From positions 620,001 to 684,000 of the forward strand of contig NZ_KB823011.1 in assembly GCF_000365025.1 (NCBI RefSeq): DNA of 64,000 nucleotides, written 5' to 3'. This stretch comes from Robiginitomaculum antarcticum DSM 21748. GTDB taxonomy: Bacteria > Pseudomonadota > Alphaproteobacteria > Caulobacterales > Maricaulaceae. The notes beneath the pieces are model-generated. The model searched no databases, was not told the origin of the DNA, and saw only the letters and a program-made list of their open reading frames with translations. The position numbers and the translations under genes were made by a program. Shown here one piece after another: positions 1 to 8,790 of the stretch (positions within the stretch are counted from its first letter, which is position 1; each line of letters begins with the position of its first letter).

Positions 1-419
1 GAACTTCCAGGATTTTGCGGCGGCGTTAGATCAGGAGCTTGCTGATATCGCCGCTGCGCGGTACGCGGAGCTGAATATGACACGGGGCGCTGAAGTTTCG
101 ATGCCTCTGCCATAGGTTCGACCGGAGCCACGAGATAGGCCGCTCCAAGGTCTCCAGGCAATGGCGGTCCCAATTTGGGTTTCATCTCGCCGTAAGATTT
201 TGGCAGTAGTTCCAAACCGTCAGCCATCGGTTTATGGGTTACATTATAAAGCTCATTGCCGTTTTCGCCGCTATAGTCGGGCGATTGCAGCGCGAAGGCT
301 AAGGCTGCGAACATTATAGAGCCAAGGGCCGCAGCGCCGGCCATGAGAGCTTTACGGCTAAATCTTCGCACAGCGCGCGGCCTAGCCCTGATCGCGAGCT
401 CTGGTGAGCTTTCTGTCAT
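1..419 (-). CDS. trbI: TrbI/VirB10 conjugal transfer protein, N-terminal part (cut by window start)
   Basis: The first 139 codons are visible and the frame stays open to the window edge. The protein begins MTESSPELAIRARPR, has one membrane segment at about residues 25-44, then a Pro-rich periplasmic stretch with the TrbI-type words LELLPKSYGEM and LGPPLPGDLG. TrbI/VirB10 spans the inner membrane, periplasm and outer-membrane core of the type IV secretion channel and senses ATP use. Its ATG overlaps the stop of the trbG gene by four bases (ATGA), so it is translated as the next gene of the trb operon. The C-terminal beta-barrel domain lies outside the window, so integrity cannot be judged. Confidence 0.88.
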   Translation of the reverse strand, partial: MTESSPELAIRARPRAVRRFSRKALMAGAAALGSIMFAALAFALQSPDYSGENGNELYNVTHKPMADGLELLPKSYGEMKPKLGPPLPGDLGAAYLVAPVEPMAEASKLQRPVSYSAPRTAQRRYQQAPDLTPPQNPGS

Positions 420-1453
420 GATGAGCGCTCAATCCGGACGACGGTCTGGTTTTTTTCGCCGAGGCGAAGCTCGGCAGCGTCAAACAAGCGGTCAACGACG
501 TAGTATTCGCCTCTAACCCGGTAATTGACCAGCTTACTGCCTTTGCCTTTTTTGTCAGTTACAAATAATGGCGGCGCCTCGGATACAGCCATATTTTTTG
601 GGAATTGGATAAAAACCTTCTTACCGTCATCAAAGACGCGCGTGGGTCTCCAATTCGGGCTATCGCCCTTGATGAGATAATCGAACCGCAGCTCATCTGG
701 GTTCAGCTTCAAGTCTGACGTTTTGAAACCGGCTTTTGTAAAGCGAGCCTTTTTGGGTGCGGGGCCCCGAAGCTGTTTGATAACGTCATGCGGATAACGC
801 CACGATACTGCCGCCATATAAGTGTCGGCGAACGATTTTAGGTCCAGATAGTAAGTCCGTTTTGTGGTCGTAATGACGGCGTTTGTCGAAAGCTTGGCCG
901 CCATCGGCCTGACCAAAATATGCACTTGTTCATTGGCGCCCGACCCCGATACGGTATCGCCGACGGTCCACCGCTGCGTATCCCCTGCCGAAACCGACGT
1001 GAGCGCTTCACCGCGTTCTAGCGCAATATCTGTGACTTGCGACGGCGCTGCGTAGACTTGATAGACCGAGCCCGGCGTATAGGGATAGAGCTGGATGGCG
1101 TTGAGGTAATTCTCCGAGGACGGCTGAACAATTGCCGCCTGATTAGCATAACTTACCGCCTGAAAGCCCGTAACGCTTGGCCTATCAAAAAATTCGATAC
1201 TGGCGGGTTTGGCTTTCATCTGCCCCGGCATCACAATGCTAGGCGTATGGACGGCAGACTGAATGCTATATTCACCTTCGCCCGACGCTTCTGGGATATG
1301 GATAGCCTTTGACATTTCGCTTGGCGTTGTGGTCTTTGATGATTTCAAATCATTGAACGCGCTCTGAAGGCTCGCGCAGCCTGAAAGGGACGTCACAATG
1401 GCTAGAGCAGATACAGTTTTTACTGAGCGCGTAAGCGCGGGTGGATATGTCAT
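416..1453 (-). CDS. trbG: TrbG/VirB9 family conjugal transfer lipoprotein
   Basis: This 345-residue protein belongs to the outer-membrane core of the mating channel and partners TrbI and TrbF. The start at 1453 is chosen because it follows a good Shine-Dalgarno (CAGGAG), overlaps the trbF stop (ATGA), and gives a clean signal MTYPPALTRSVKTVSALAI with lipobox LSGC. The longer open frame upstream is antisense-like and Arg-rich. The CagX/VirB9 domain fills the rest; the C-terminal block around RVFDDGKKVFIQFP and YYVVDRLFDAAELRLG is typical of the family. Position between trbF and trbI fits the standard trb order. Confidence 0.92.
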   Translation of the reverse strand: MTYPPALTRSVKTVSALAIVTSLSGCASLQSAFNDLKSSKTTTPSEMSKAIHIPEASGEGEYSIQSAVHTPSIVMPGQMKAKPASIEFFDRPSVTGFQAVSYANQAAIVQPSSENYLNAIQLYPYTPGSVYQVYAAPSQVTDIALERGEALTSVSAGDTQRWTVGDTVSGSGANEQVHILVRPMAAKLSTNAVITTTKRTYYLDLKSFADTYMAAVSWRYPHDVIKQLRGPAPKKARFTKAGFKTSDLKLNPDELRFDYLIKGDSPNWRPTRVFDDGKKVFIQFPKNMAVSEAPPLFVTDKKGKGSKLVNYRVRGEYYVVDRLFDAAELRLGEKNQTVVRIERSS

Positions 1454-2148
1454 CGGGAGACTCCTGTTGAATTGAGGTCTTTTGACCAATTGAGGCCGTG
1501 GACGTAGAGGCCGAGGGGATTGCGGTGCAGCGTCTCGGCATCGCGAGGGGGCGCGGTAATAACCGATAGGCTTGCGGTAAAGTCGGCTACGCCAATCTGC
1601 GCGCCGCTTCGAAATGACGTTTCGCGCCATCGAAGTTCAAAACTATCATCGGATGAACGCACAATGCTGGTGACATCGACGGTGACGCTGCGCTGTCCGA
1701 CTTCTGAGAACGGATCGTTTTCCTGCGCGTAAGCATTGAGCGTTATCGAAGCTTGGTCAGTGGTAAAATTATAGGCGTCGAGCCAATTTTGGCGCAAAAC
1801 AACAGGGTCGATGGATATGCTTCTCACGTTTTTGATAAACCGCGCGAGTTGACTCGCTATTTGGGCATCTGTCGGTTTGTAATCGCCCTGCAAGGGACTG
1901 ACGCTTTTAACGCCTGCATTGGCGTCAAGCTCTATGACATAAGGCATGATTGTGGCCTGAGCGCCCTGCCAGACAAAACCAAGCGCGAGTATGGCACTCA
2001 GGGCCGTCTGCCCAAAGAAAGCGAGCCGCCAATTTTTACCCCTTACAAGGGCGGATCCATGGCGCTCATCGACCACCTGCTTGGCTCGCTGATAAGGCGT
2101 GTCGGGAACCGGCGTCATGCTGTATTTTGATTGGCTGCGTTTCCACAT
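1450..2148 (-). CDS. trbF: TrbF/VirB8 conjugal transfer protein
   Basis: A 232-residue bitopic inner-membrane protein. It has a short cytoplasmic N-terminus with the TrbF-like PDTPYQRAKQVVDERHGSAL, one membrane segment near residues 43-65, and a periplasmic VirB8 fold (residues about 75-220). VirB8 proteins dimerise in the periplasm and nucleate assembly of the secretion channel. It follows trbL by three bases and overlaps trbG by four, so translation is probably coupled. Length is normal for TrbF. No anomalies were seen. Confidence 0.9.
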   Translation of the reverse strand: MWKRSQSKYSMTPVPDTPYQRAKQVVDERHGSALVRGKNWRLAFFGQTALSAILALGFVWQGAQATIMPYVIELDANAGVKSVSPLQGDYKPTDAQIASQLARFIKNVRSISIDPVVLRQNWLDAYNFTTDQASITLNAYAQENDPFSEVGQRSVTVDVTSIVRSSDDSFELRWRETSFRSGAQIGVADFTASLSVITAPPRDAETLHRNPLGLYVHGLNWSKDLNSTGVSR

Positions 2149-2151
2149 ATC

Positions 2152-3507
2152 CTAATCCTCCTGCTGAAGTGAAACGGCCATTGCCCCGCCGTGGCTATCG
2201 CTATTGCGAATGGCATTTGAGGCCGAGCGTCCGGCGCTACGGGTTTGTTGTTTACGGTGAACCTTTTTAGCCCAATTGGGCTCACTTCCGCTGGCTTCAT
2301 CCTTAGGCTTTGGCTTCAAGCCTTTTTTGGACATGGCATTAACCGCGCCGCGGTATCCGCTGGCATGTGCGCCTGTGACAGGCGCGGCTAATTTTTTAGC
2401 GCCCGCGGCTCCGGCCTTGGCCACAGCGCCTCCGGCGGCTTGCGCCATACCAGCAGCGCCCGCCATTGCCCCTTTTACGCCGCCTGAGCCGGACGCTATT
2501 TTACCCAGCGTAAAACTTGACCGCGCGCCGCCCGCCATTGAAGCGCCAGCCTTGACGGCGGTCCCGGATGCTTTCACCGCTGCGCCGCCTGCCGCTCCTG
2601 CGGCCGCTCCGCCCGCAATCGCCCCGCCGCCAATGGCGGCCATGGTCCCGACGGCGGCTCCCGCGCCCAGTTGCGGCGCGCCGGACACTAGGCCCGTGGC
2701 GATACCCGGCCCAAATATGCCGAGGGCAAGCAATGCCATACTGGCAAGAATGACTGAAGCGGCGTCTTCAAGTCTGATGGGCGCAGGCGGCGGACCAGGA
2801 ACGCCGGGCGCGGGCGGGCTGCCGAACGCAGCCGTAATATCGCCAAAGATAGTAGAGCCAATGCCGACGATGATAGCTAGCACCATGAGCTTGATGCCCG
2901 AAGCCACCACATTACCGAGAACCTTTTCGGCGAGGAATGATGTCTTATTCCAAAGAGCGAACGGGATGAGGATAAATCCCGCCAATGTGGTCAGCTTGAA
3001 CTCAATGATCGTGACAAAAAGCTGGATGGCGAGAAAGAAGAAGGCAAATAGCGTAATAATCCAGGCGAGAGCCAGAACCGCAATCAGCACAATGTTTGTA
3101 AAGAACTTCACGGGTCCGCTGAGCTTGGTTATTTCGTCAAGCAAAGGATGCGCGGCTTCGTATCCCGTATTGGCAATGAAGCCGGGGCGGAGCAGATCAT
3201 CGACGGTCAGGCTCGTCGCAGTTGCCTCCAGCCCTAGCCCGCCGAAACTGCTAAATATGATGCCCGAGAGCGCCGAAAAATTGGTGATAATGAGAGCAAA
3301 AACACCGACATACATGACCTTTTTCAGGAACTTGCCGATGATGGAACTGTCTGATCCCATGGCCCAGTAAAGACCGGCCAAGGTGATATCGATACCGATC
3401 AAGACGGCTGTCAGGTACTGGACCTCGCCGCCGAGCAACCCAAACCCGCTATCAATATAAGTAGAGAAGGTTTTGACGAATTCGTCGATTATGCCGAGAT
3501 CATCCAT
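2152..3507 (-). CDS. trbL: TrbL/VirB6 polytopic mating-channel protein
   Basis: A 451-residue inner-membrane protein of the TrbL/VirB6 family. The N-terminal half (residues about 20-240) has five to six hydrophobic segments. The C-terminal 180 residues are a low-complexity Gly/Ala-rich tail ending in a basic KKVHRKQQTRSAGRSA stretch, as in other TrbL proteins. VirB6 proteins form the inner-membrane pore through which substrate DNA passes. Its start overlaps the trbJ stop by one base (TAATG). The Ala/Gly tail creates a long GC-rich open frame on the opposite strand that is not a gene. Confidence 0.9.
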   Translation of the reverse strand: MDDLGIIDEFVKTFSTYIDSGFGLLGGEVQYLTAVLIGIDITLAGLYWAMGSDSSIIGKFLKKVMYVGVFALIITNFSALSGIIFSSFGGLGLEATATSLTVDDLLRPGFIANTGYEAAHPLLDEITKLSGPVKFFTNIVLIAVLALAWIITLFAFFFLAIQLFVTIIEFKLTTLAGFILIPFALWNKTSFLAEKVLGNVVASGIKLMVLAIIVGIGSTIFGDITAAFGSPPAPGVPGPPPAPIRLEDAASVILASMALLALGIFGPGIATGLVSGAPQLGAGAAVGTMAAIGGGAIAGGAAAGAAGGAAVKASGTAVKAGASMAGGARSSFTLGKIASGSGGVKGAMAGAAGMAQAAGGAVAKAGAAGAKKLAAPVTGAHASGYRGAVNAMSKKGLKPKPKDEASGSEPNWAKKVHRKQQTRSAGRSASNAIRNSDSHGGAMAVSLQQED

Positions 3508-4250
3508 TACTTGTCTGCCCCCGCATAAGCAGAGCGCGAACCCGAAAACCGCTTAAAGCGCTCTTGGCTTTCTTTCTCGATGGCGATACGCCGGGCGGCA
3601 TCGATACTGTCCGCCCGGTATTGCGAGACCATCATTTGCTGCATCTGCATGTTCTGTTTGACCAATAGCGCGATGAGTTGATTGGTTGATTGAACGGCCT
3701 GCAACTCGCCCGCCGCGCCGTGGCTTTTGTTCATCGCCTTGGTCAGCAGGCCCCTATCCTCCTCAAGGCTTTCGACCATTTTGGACTGCATAATCATCGA
3801 AGCCGCATAAGCTGCCTGCGACATATGCCATTGCTGCTCGGCCCGCCTCGCAAGATCGTCATCGCTAAAAGCTTCGTAGTCGTCTGGGTATTGTTCTTTG
3901 ACAAGTTGGCGTGTCCGGCTGACCTCATAAGCGACATTTTCAGCCTGGGAGTTGAGATAGGCAATTTCGCCTAAGATCCGGTTGAGTTCATTGACAGCGT
4001 TCAGATCAAGCTTTTTGAGATTTTTAGCCTGATTGATGAGCATATTCGCTTCATTTCGAAGCTGTTGGGCCTGCCTTATGAGCTGGCTATGATTATGGAC
4101 GGCCGTTTGAAAGTTCTGAACATAATTGGTGGGATCATAGACAATACCGCCAAAAAACTGCGCGTGCGCGGCCGGCGTATAGGCCAACCCCAACACAGCG
4201 ATTGCTGTCAGCGTGATTATGCGTGTTTTTACTCGGCCGCGTCGAGCCAT
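3507..4250 (-). CDS. trbJ: TrbJ/VirB5 conjugal transfer protein
   Basis: A 247-residue exported protein. Signal peptide ends near AAHAQ (residue about 31) and the mature part is almost entirely helical and coiled-coil (LIRQAQQLRNEANMLINQAK and following). VirB5 relatives sit at the pilus tip and help recognise the recipient; TrbJ also contributes to entry exclusion in RP4. The reading frame overlaps the end of trbE by 22 bases. Its place between trbE and trbL matches the canonical trbBCDEJLFGI order; no separate TrbK exclusion lipoprotein is visible between trbJ and trbL. Confidence 0.9.
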   Translation of the reverse strand: MARRGRVKTRIITLTAIAVLGLAYTPAAHAQFFGGIVYDPTNYVQNFQTAVHNHSQLIRQAQQLRNEANMLINQAKNLKKLDLNAVNELNRILGEIAYLNSQAENVAYEVSRTRQLVKEQYPDDYEAFSDDDLARRAEQQWHMSQAAYAASMIMQSKMVESLEEDRGLLTKAMNKSHGAAGELQAVQSTNQLIALLVKQNMQMQQMMVSQYRADSIDAARRIAIEKESQERFKRFSGSRSAYAGADK

Positions 4251-6685
4251 GGCACATCCTCCTCATCATTGGTGGTAAATTCGGCGCCCAAGAGGTCGGC
4301 GGCCCATTCAAGGCGTTTGAAACGTAGCCAATTGCCCGCGAAGGCTTCCAAGCCCGCCTTATCTTGAACGACGTCAATATCTTTATGGTCTTGCTCAGAA
4401 CCCGCGCCGCAAAAGGCAAGCGCCACGGGCCCGAGCTGCAAATCAAACAGACGGTTTCCAGCATGGCTCTGAAAGTAATAATCCCGTTTGGGCATCGCTG
4501 TGGCAACGATCTGGATTTGCCGCTTATTTAGCCCAAAGCGGGCGTAGATGTCTTGTTGTTGTGGTTCCATTGCCCGGTTATTGGGCAAAAATATGCGAGA
4601 TAGGCAGCTTTCAATCACAGCAGGCGCGATAGGGCTATCCGCAATATCTGCCAAGGATTGCGTCGCGAAGATCACGGACACATTTTTCTTGCGCAGCACT
4701 TTAAGCCATTCACGGATGCGGCCAGCGAACATGGGGTCATCTAAAAACACCCAAGCTTCATCCAAAATCAGGAATGTCGGTTTGCCGTCGAACCGGGCTT
4801 CCAGCTTATGAAAAAGATAGGTCAGCACGGGCGCAACTAGCGCCTTGGTGTGCATCAGCGTTTCCATCTCGAAGGCTTGGACGCTGTTGCGCTTAAGCGT
4901 ATCTTCGCTCCCGTCCAAGATATGGCCGTAAGCGCCTTCCAGCGTGAACGGCTTAAGAGCTTGTCTAAGGTCTGTATTTTGCAAAAGAGCCGAAAGTCCC
5001 GTGAGCGTTCTTTGGTCCGGCTGTGCGCTCGCAAGGCTACCAAGTGCTGACCACACGCCGTCTTTAATATCCGGCGTTATCACTACGCCTTCGCTTGTTA
5101 GAAGCCCTGAGACCCATTCAAGCGCCCAGGCAATTTCGGCCTCGTCATCGATATTTTGAAGCGGCTGGAACGTGAGGCCCGTATCAGCGCCGCCAAGATC
5201 GTGGAAATCACCTCCTAATGCCAGAATAGCTGCGCGGGACGAGCGGCCTTTATCGAAGGTGAAAATCTGCGCGCCCTCATACCGTTTGAACTGAAGGGAG
5301 AGCAGGTTGAGCAGAACCGATTTACCCGAGCCTGTCGGCCCCACGACTAGGGTATGCCCCACATCGCCTTGGTGCGTTACCAGCCTGAACGGCGTATGCC
5401 CTTCGGTTGTCGCATATAATAAGGGCGCGCCGTCCAGATGCGCATTTGTTTCCGGCCCCGCCCATACGGCTGAGAGCGGCATCATATGAGCAAGGTTTAA
5501 AGTCGAGACGAGCGGAAGGCGGACATTGGCGTAAGGGTTACCGGGATGCGTCCCAAGCCAGGCGTCAACGGCGTTGACCTTCTCGTGAATAGTGGCAAAG
5601 CCTCTACCGTTGATGATACGAATAACCGCCCGTATGCGGGCATCAGCGACGGCCGCGTCCTCATGCATCACGCAAATACACGTCGTTAGATAGCCGTAAC
5701 CTACATAATCACTGCCAAGGTCTTGCAGGGCGGCGTCCGCGTCCGAGGCTTTATTGTCCGCGTCGCTATCCACCAGAACCGATTGCTCATTAATCAAGGC
5801 TTCTTTGAGTAGCGCGGCGACAGATTTGCGCTTGGCGAACCATTGCCGGCGGGTTTTTGTAATGACCTTTGTGGCTTCCGCCTTACCTAACGGCATAAAC
5901 CGGGTCATCCAGCGATAGGAAAACCCGAGGGTGTTAAGCTCGTCCAAAATCCCGGGTGTCGTGTCATTGGGAAACCCGAGAATGCTGACAGCATTGATGG
6001 CGTGATCACCAAGCCTGGGGACAAGGCCGCCCACAAGATCCGCGCCGCCGATGAGGGCGTCAATATAGGCGGGGGTATCAGGGGTTTTAATGGGGTGACG
6101 ATGAGGCGATACAGCCGAATGCAAATATGTCAGCGTGCCGTTATTACCCAGCCACTTGGCCATCGGGAATTGAGCCTGCAGCAGGTCCAAGCATCTACCG
6201 GTTTCGGACATAAAGCTTTGGAGGTGATCTTGAACGGAAGGTTCAGTCTCTTCGTCAGGCGTTTCGATGAACAGTTTTGCGGCTTTGTTCGTTGTATCGG
6301 CGGGGGGGATAAACTGAAATGTCACATAATAAGCGGACTCGTAAAGCTCGCGGGTCTCTTCAAAGGCCCCTCGCCGTTCCTGTTCCACGATCCATGCCGC
6401 GGCGTTAGTAAACTCGGATTCTGGGTAGGATTTAGCAGGAATACGGGCGGCTTCAAAATAGAGAGCCCAACTTGACCCAAACCGCCGCAGCGCGTTATTC
6501 AGACGCGCGCATGTGGCAATCAGTTCTTCTTCTGTCGAGCTCTCAAGGTCAGGCCCCCGAAACTCCGCCGTGCGCTGGAAACTCCCGTCTTTGTTAAGAA
6601 CCACGCCGCGGGCGACCAAAGCGGCCCAAGGGAGATAGTCAGACAGCCTGTCCGGACACTTTCGATATTCTGTGAGGTTCATCAT
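4229..6685 (-). CDS. trbE: TrbE/VirB4 conjugal transfer ATPase
   Basis: An 818-residue ATPase that energises pilus biogenesis and substrate transfer. The N-terminal CagE/TrbE domain is followed by a RecA-like ATPase with Walker A GPTGSGKS near residue 449 and Walker B FLILDEAW near residue 645. The VSVIFATQS motif typical of VirB4 lies shortly after. Length agrees with other TrbE proteins. The start overlaps the trbD stop (ATGA). Confidence 0.95.
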   Translation of the reverse strand: MMNLTEYRKCPDRLSDYLPWAALVARGVVLNKDGSFQRTAEFRGPDLESSTEEELIATCARLNNALRRFGSSWALYFEAARIPAKSYPESEFTNAAAWIVEQERRGAFEETRELYESAYYVTFQFIPPADTTNKAAKLFIETPDEETEPSVQDHLQSFMSETGRCLDLLQAQFPMAKWLGNNGTLTYLHSAVSPHRHPIKTPDTPAYIDALIGGADLVGGLVPRLGDHAINAVSILGFPNDTTPGILDELNTLGFSYRWMTRFMPLGKAEATKVITKTRRQWFAKRKSVAALLKEALINEQSVLVDSDADNKASDADAALQDLGSDYVGYGYLTTCICVMHEDAAVADARIRAVIRIINGRGFATIHEKVNAVDAWLGTHPGNPYANVRLPLVSTLNLAHMMPLSAVWAGPETNAHLDGAPLLYATTEGHTPFRLVTHQGDVGHTLVVGPTGSGKSVLLNLLSLQFKRYEGAQIFTFDKGRSSRAAILALGGDFHDLGGADTGLTFQPLQNIDDEAEIAWALEWVSGLLTSEGVVITPDIKDGVWSALGSLASAQPDQRTLTGLSALLQNTDLRQALKPFTLEGAYGHILDGSEDTLKRNSVQAFEMETLMHTKALVAPVLTYLFHKLEARFDGKPTFLILDEAWVFLDDPMFAGRIREWLKVLRKKNVSVIFATQSLADIADSPIAPAVIESCLSRIFLPNNRAMEPQQQDIYARFGLNKRQIQIVATAMPKRDYYFQSHAGNRLFDLQLGPVALAFCGAGSEQDHKDIDVVQDKAGLEAFAGNWLRFKRLEWAADLLGAEFTTNDEEDVPWLDAAE

Positions 6686-6945
6686 GCCAAATATCCCTTA
6701 TGTTTGATGTGACGAATAAGGACTTCCACGAACTGAGGGTCACGGTTGGCGAGGAAGACGCAGAGCGTATGGGCGCACACATAGTAGATGATCCCGAGCG
6801 CCCAGAGCTGAAGACCCAGGCCGAACGCCGCCGCCATGGTGCCGTTGACAATGGCCGCTGTCCTCGGCGCGCCGCCGAGTAGAATGGGCTCTGTGAGCGA
6901 GCGGCGAACCGGTATGGCGAACCCTTCTGCGAGATGGTCCGTCAT
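6682..6945 (-). CDS. trbD: TrbD/VirB3 conjugal transfer protein
   Basis: An 87-residue inner-membrane protein with one or two hydrophobic segments (about residues 32-65) and the family opening FAIPVRRSLTEPILLGGAPR. VirB3 proteins associate with the VirB4 ATPase; in some systems the two are fused. It shares one base with the trbC stop and four with the trbE start, so it is tightly packed in the operon. Confidence 0.9.
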   Translation of the reverse strand: MTDHLAEGFAIPVRRSLTEPILLGGAPRTAAIVNGTMAAAFGLGLQLWALGIIYYVCAHTLCVFLANRDPQFVEVLIRHIKHKGYLA

Positions 6946-7286
6946 TAGATGATCGCCCCGCCTGAGAATTTGAAGAAAGACAGGAAGAAGCTTGTCGCTG
7001 TAAACGCGATAGACAGGCCGAACACTATCTGAATGAGTTTACGAACGCCGCCGCCTGCATCCCCGAAAGCCAATCCAAGGCCCGTCATAATAATGACAAT
7101 GGTGCCGAATATCTTAGCCACAGGGCCTTCGATTGATTTTAAGATTTTGGTAAGCGGCGCTTCCCAGGGCATTGCCGAGCCTGCCGCGTGGGCGGTTTGC
7201 GGCATGAGCACTATCACTGCAGCCGTTATGAATAGTCCGATGACGATCCTTTGACTGATATTTGTGTTGGTGAATGGTCCCGGCAT
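6945..7286 (-). CDS. trbC: TrbC/VirB2 pilin precursor
   Basis: A 113-residue pilin precursor of the TrbC/VirB2 family. It has a long signal region ending near HAAG (about residue 35) and two hydrophobic stretches around residues 55-75 and 90-107, separated by a short loop (FGDAGGGVRK). This is the usual pilin hairpin. It would be the major subunit of the conjugative pilus. It lies one base after trbB. Confidence 0.9.
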   Translation of the reverse strand: MPGPFTNTNISQRIVIGLFITAAVIVLMPQTAHAAGSAMPWEAPLTKILKSIEGPVAKIFGTIVIIMTGLGLAFGDAGGGVRKLIQIVFGLSIAFTATSFFLSFFKFSGGAII

Positions 7287-7287
7287 T

Positions 7288-8289
7288 TTAAGTCTCCTTT
7301 ACGAGGGTTAGGGTTGGGGGTGATTTGGGTTTAAGGGGCACGAGCTCGTAGCCATCCCCTGATAATTTTGTCAGCATGGCAACGGTCTCGACGCGGCGTT
7401 TGGCTCCTCGTCCTGCGATGAATACGACGATATCAATAGCTTCCGCGATCAACGCCTTTGGCGCGTTGGTTGCCGCTTCCAAGGTTAGCTGCTCTATTCT
7501 GAGCAGCCCGGCCTCAGCGGAATTAGCGTGGACTGTGGCTATCCCGCCGGGATGGCCTGTGTTCCAAACCTTGAGCATGTCGAGGGCTTCTGGGCCGCGG
7601 ACCTCGCCGACAATCACGCGGTCTGGCCTAAGACGGAGCGTTGACCGCACAAGGCGTGCCAGCGTGACATTGAGCCCGTGGGTTCTAAGCGCTACAACAT
7701 CGTCAGCCTCGCATTGCAGCTCGCGCGTATCTTCCAAGATAACGACGCGGTCATTGGTCTGCGCCACTTCAAAGAGCAGCGCATTGGCGAGCGTTGTTTT
7801 ACCGCTGGACGTTCCGCCCACAATTAAGATGTTTTTACGGTCAATCACCGCTTCGCCCAGCGCGACCGATTGATCCGGCGTCATTGTCCCTGCCTCGACA
7901 TAGTCCCCGAGCGTAAACACGGCGACGGCCTTTTTACGGATAGCGAAACTCGGCGCGGCAACGACGGGCGGCAGAATGCCCTCAAAGCGTTCCCCGCCGC
8001 CGCCCTCGTGGCTTGGAAGCTCCGCGCTCACAATTGGATTTGAGGGCGTCACGTCCTGATTAATGTGACTGCCAACAAGCCTGACAATACGTTCAGCTGC
8101 TTGCGGCGTGACGGCGGTTTCTGACTTGGTGCAGCCCTGCCCGAGACGGTCAAACCAAAGCGCTCCGTCAGGGTTGACCATAATCTCGATGATGTCTGGA
8201 TCGTCCAAAGCAGCGGTCATTATTGGCCCCATGGCGGAGCGTAGCATGTCGAGCGTGCGGGCAGCGGTGACGGGGTTATTCGGCGGCAT
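7288..8289 (-). CDS. trbB: TrbB/VirB11 secretion ATPase
   Basis: A hexameric traffic ATPase of the VirB11 family that switches the machine between pilus building and DNA transfer. The start at 8289 (MPPNNPVTAART, 333 residues) is preferred over the longer frame because GGAGG stands seven bases before it. Walker A GGTSSGKT is at residues 158-165; the Asp box (VVILEDTREL) and Walker B (RVIVGEVRGPEAL) follow. His box GGIATVHANSA is present. The start overlaps the end of the CopG-like gene by 14 bases. Confidence 0.95.
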   Translation of the reverse strand: MPPNNPVTAARTLDMLRSAMGPIMTAALDDPDIIEIMVNPDGALWFDRLGQGCTKSETAVTPQAAERIVRLVGSHINQDVTPSNPIVSAELPSHEGGGGERFEGILPPVVAAPSFAIRKKAVAVFTLGDYVEAGTMTPDQSVALGEAVIDRKNILIVGGTSSGKTTLANALLFEVAQTNDRVVILEDTRELQCEADDVVALRTHGLNVTLARLVRSTLRLRPDRVIVGEVRGPEALDMLKVWNTGHPGGIATVHANSAEAGLLRIEQLTLEAATNAPKALIAEAIDIVVFIAGRGAKRRVETVAMLTKLSGDGYELVPLKPKSPPTLTLVKET

Positions 8290-8788
8290 CGACAACCTCC
8301 GCCCCGTCATTGACGGCAATAGTCTGGTGTTTCTTCATCCGCGAAATTTCTTCGCGGGTGAAAAAATCATTGTCCGTCGTCAGCACGTCTTTGAGAGCGT
8401 TTTTAAATGTATATCCCCCGCCCTTCATTTGATCGGCAAGACGGTCGACAAAGACATTGAAATGCTGCGTCCCCTCAGACGCTCTTGATCCCCGGTCGGC
8501 GTCGTTCACGCGGGGCATAACGGTTAGAAAATAGCGCATGAAAAGCGTGAACCCTTCCGTGAGCACGCGTAGGTCCTGGGAATGGCGCAAATCATGCCGG
8601 GTCATGAGATCGAGGCGGCGCAGAAACGCCTCATCGCGCACATCATCCTCATTGCTGCGAAAATAATGCGTCAGAGCTTTATCGACTATTTGCGCCTGAG
8701 AATGCCGGCTCTGCCGCGTGAGCAATGTGAGGCGGTTATGGTTATACGGCGAGATACGGGCGCGAATACGGGGTTTGACACTGGGCAT
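8276..8788 (-). CDS. CopG-like ribbon-helix-helix family protein of the trb operon
   Basis: A 170-residue cytoplasmic protein lying between traG and trbB, where alphaproteobacterial conjugative elements usually encode a CopG-family regulator. The N-terminal 50 residues (RIRARISPYNHNRLTLLTRQ, then a helix with ALTHYF) resemble a ribbon-helix-helix DNA-binding domain; the remainder is charged and helical with no recognised motif. It could regulate the trb operon or act at the transfer origin as an auxiliary protein. Function is inferred from family and position only. Confidence 0.7.
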   Translation of the reverse strand: MPSVKPRIRARISPYNHNRLTLLTRQSRHSQAQIVDKALTHYFRSNEDDVRDEAFLRRLDLMTRHDLRHSQDLRVLTEGFTLFMRYFLTVMPRVNDADRGSRASEGTQHFNVFVDRLADQMKGGGYTFKNALKDVLTTDNDFFTREEISRMKKHQTIAVNDGAEVVDAAE

Positions 8789-8790
8789 CG

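Noticed and set aside
2-115. Plus-strand open frame running in from the window edge and ending at 115
   Set aside because: It is antisense to the trbI frame, which shows clear family sequence and operon overlap.
2276-3370. Plus-strand open frame of 364 codons
   Set aside because: Antisense to trbL; its Pro/Ala-rich composition mirrors the Gly/Ala-rich TrbL tail.
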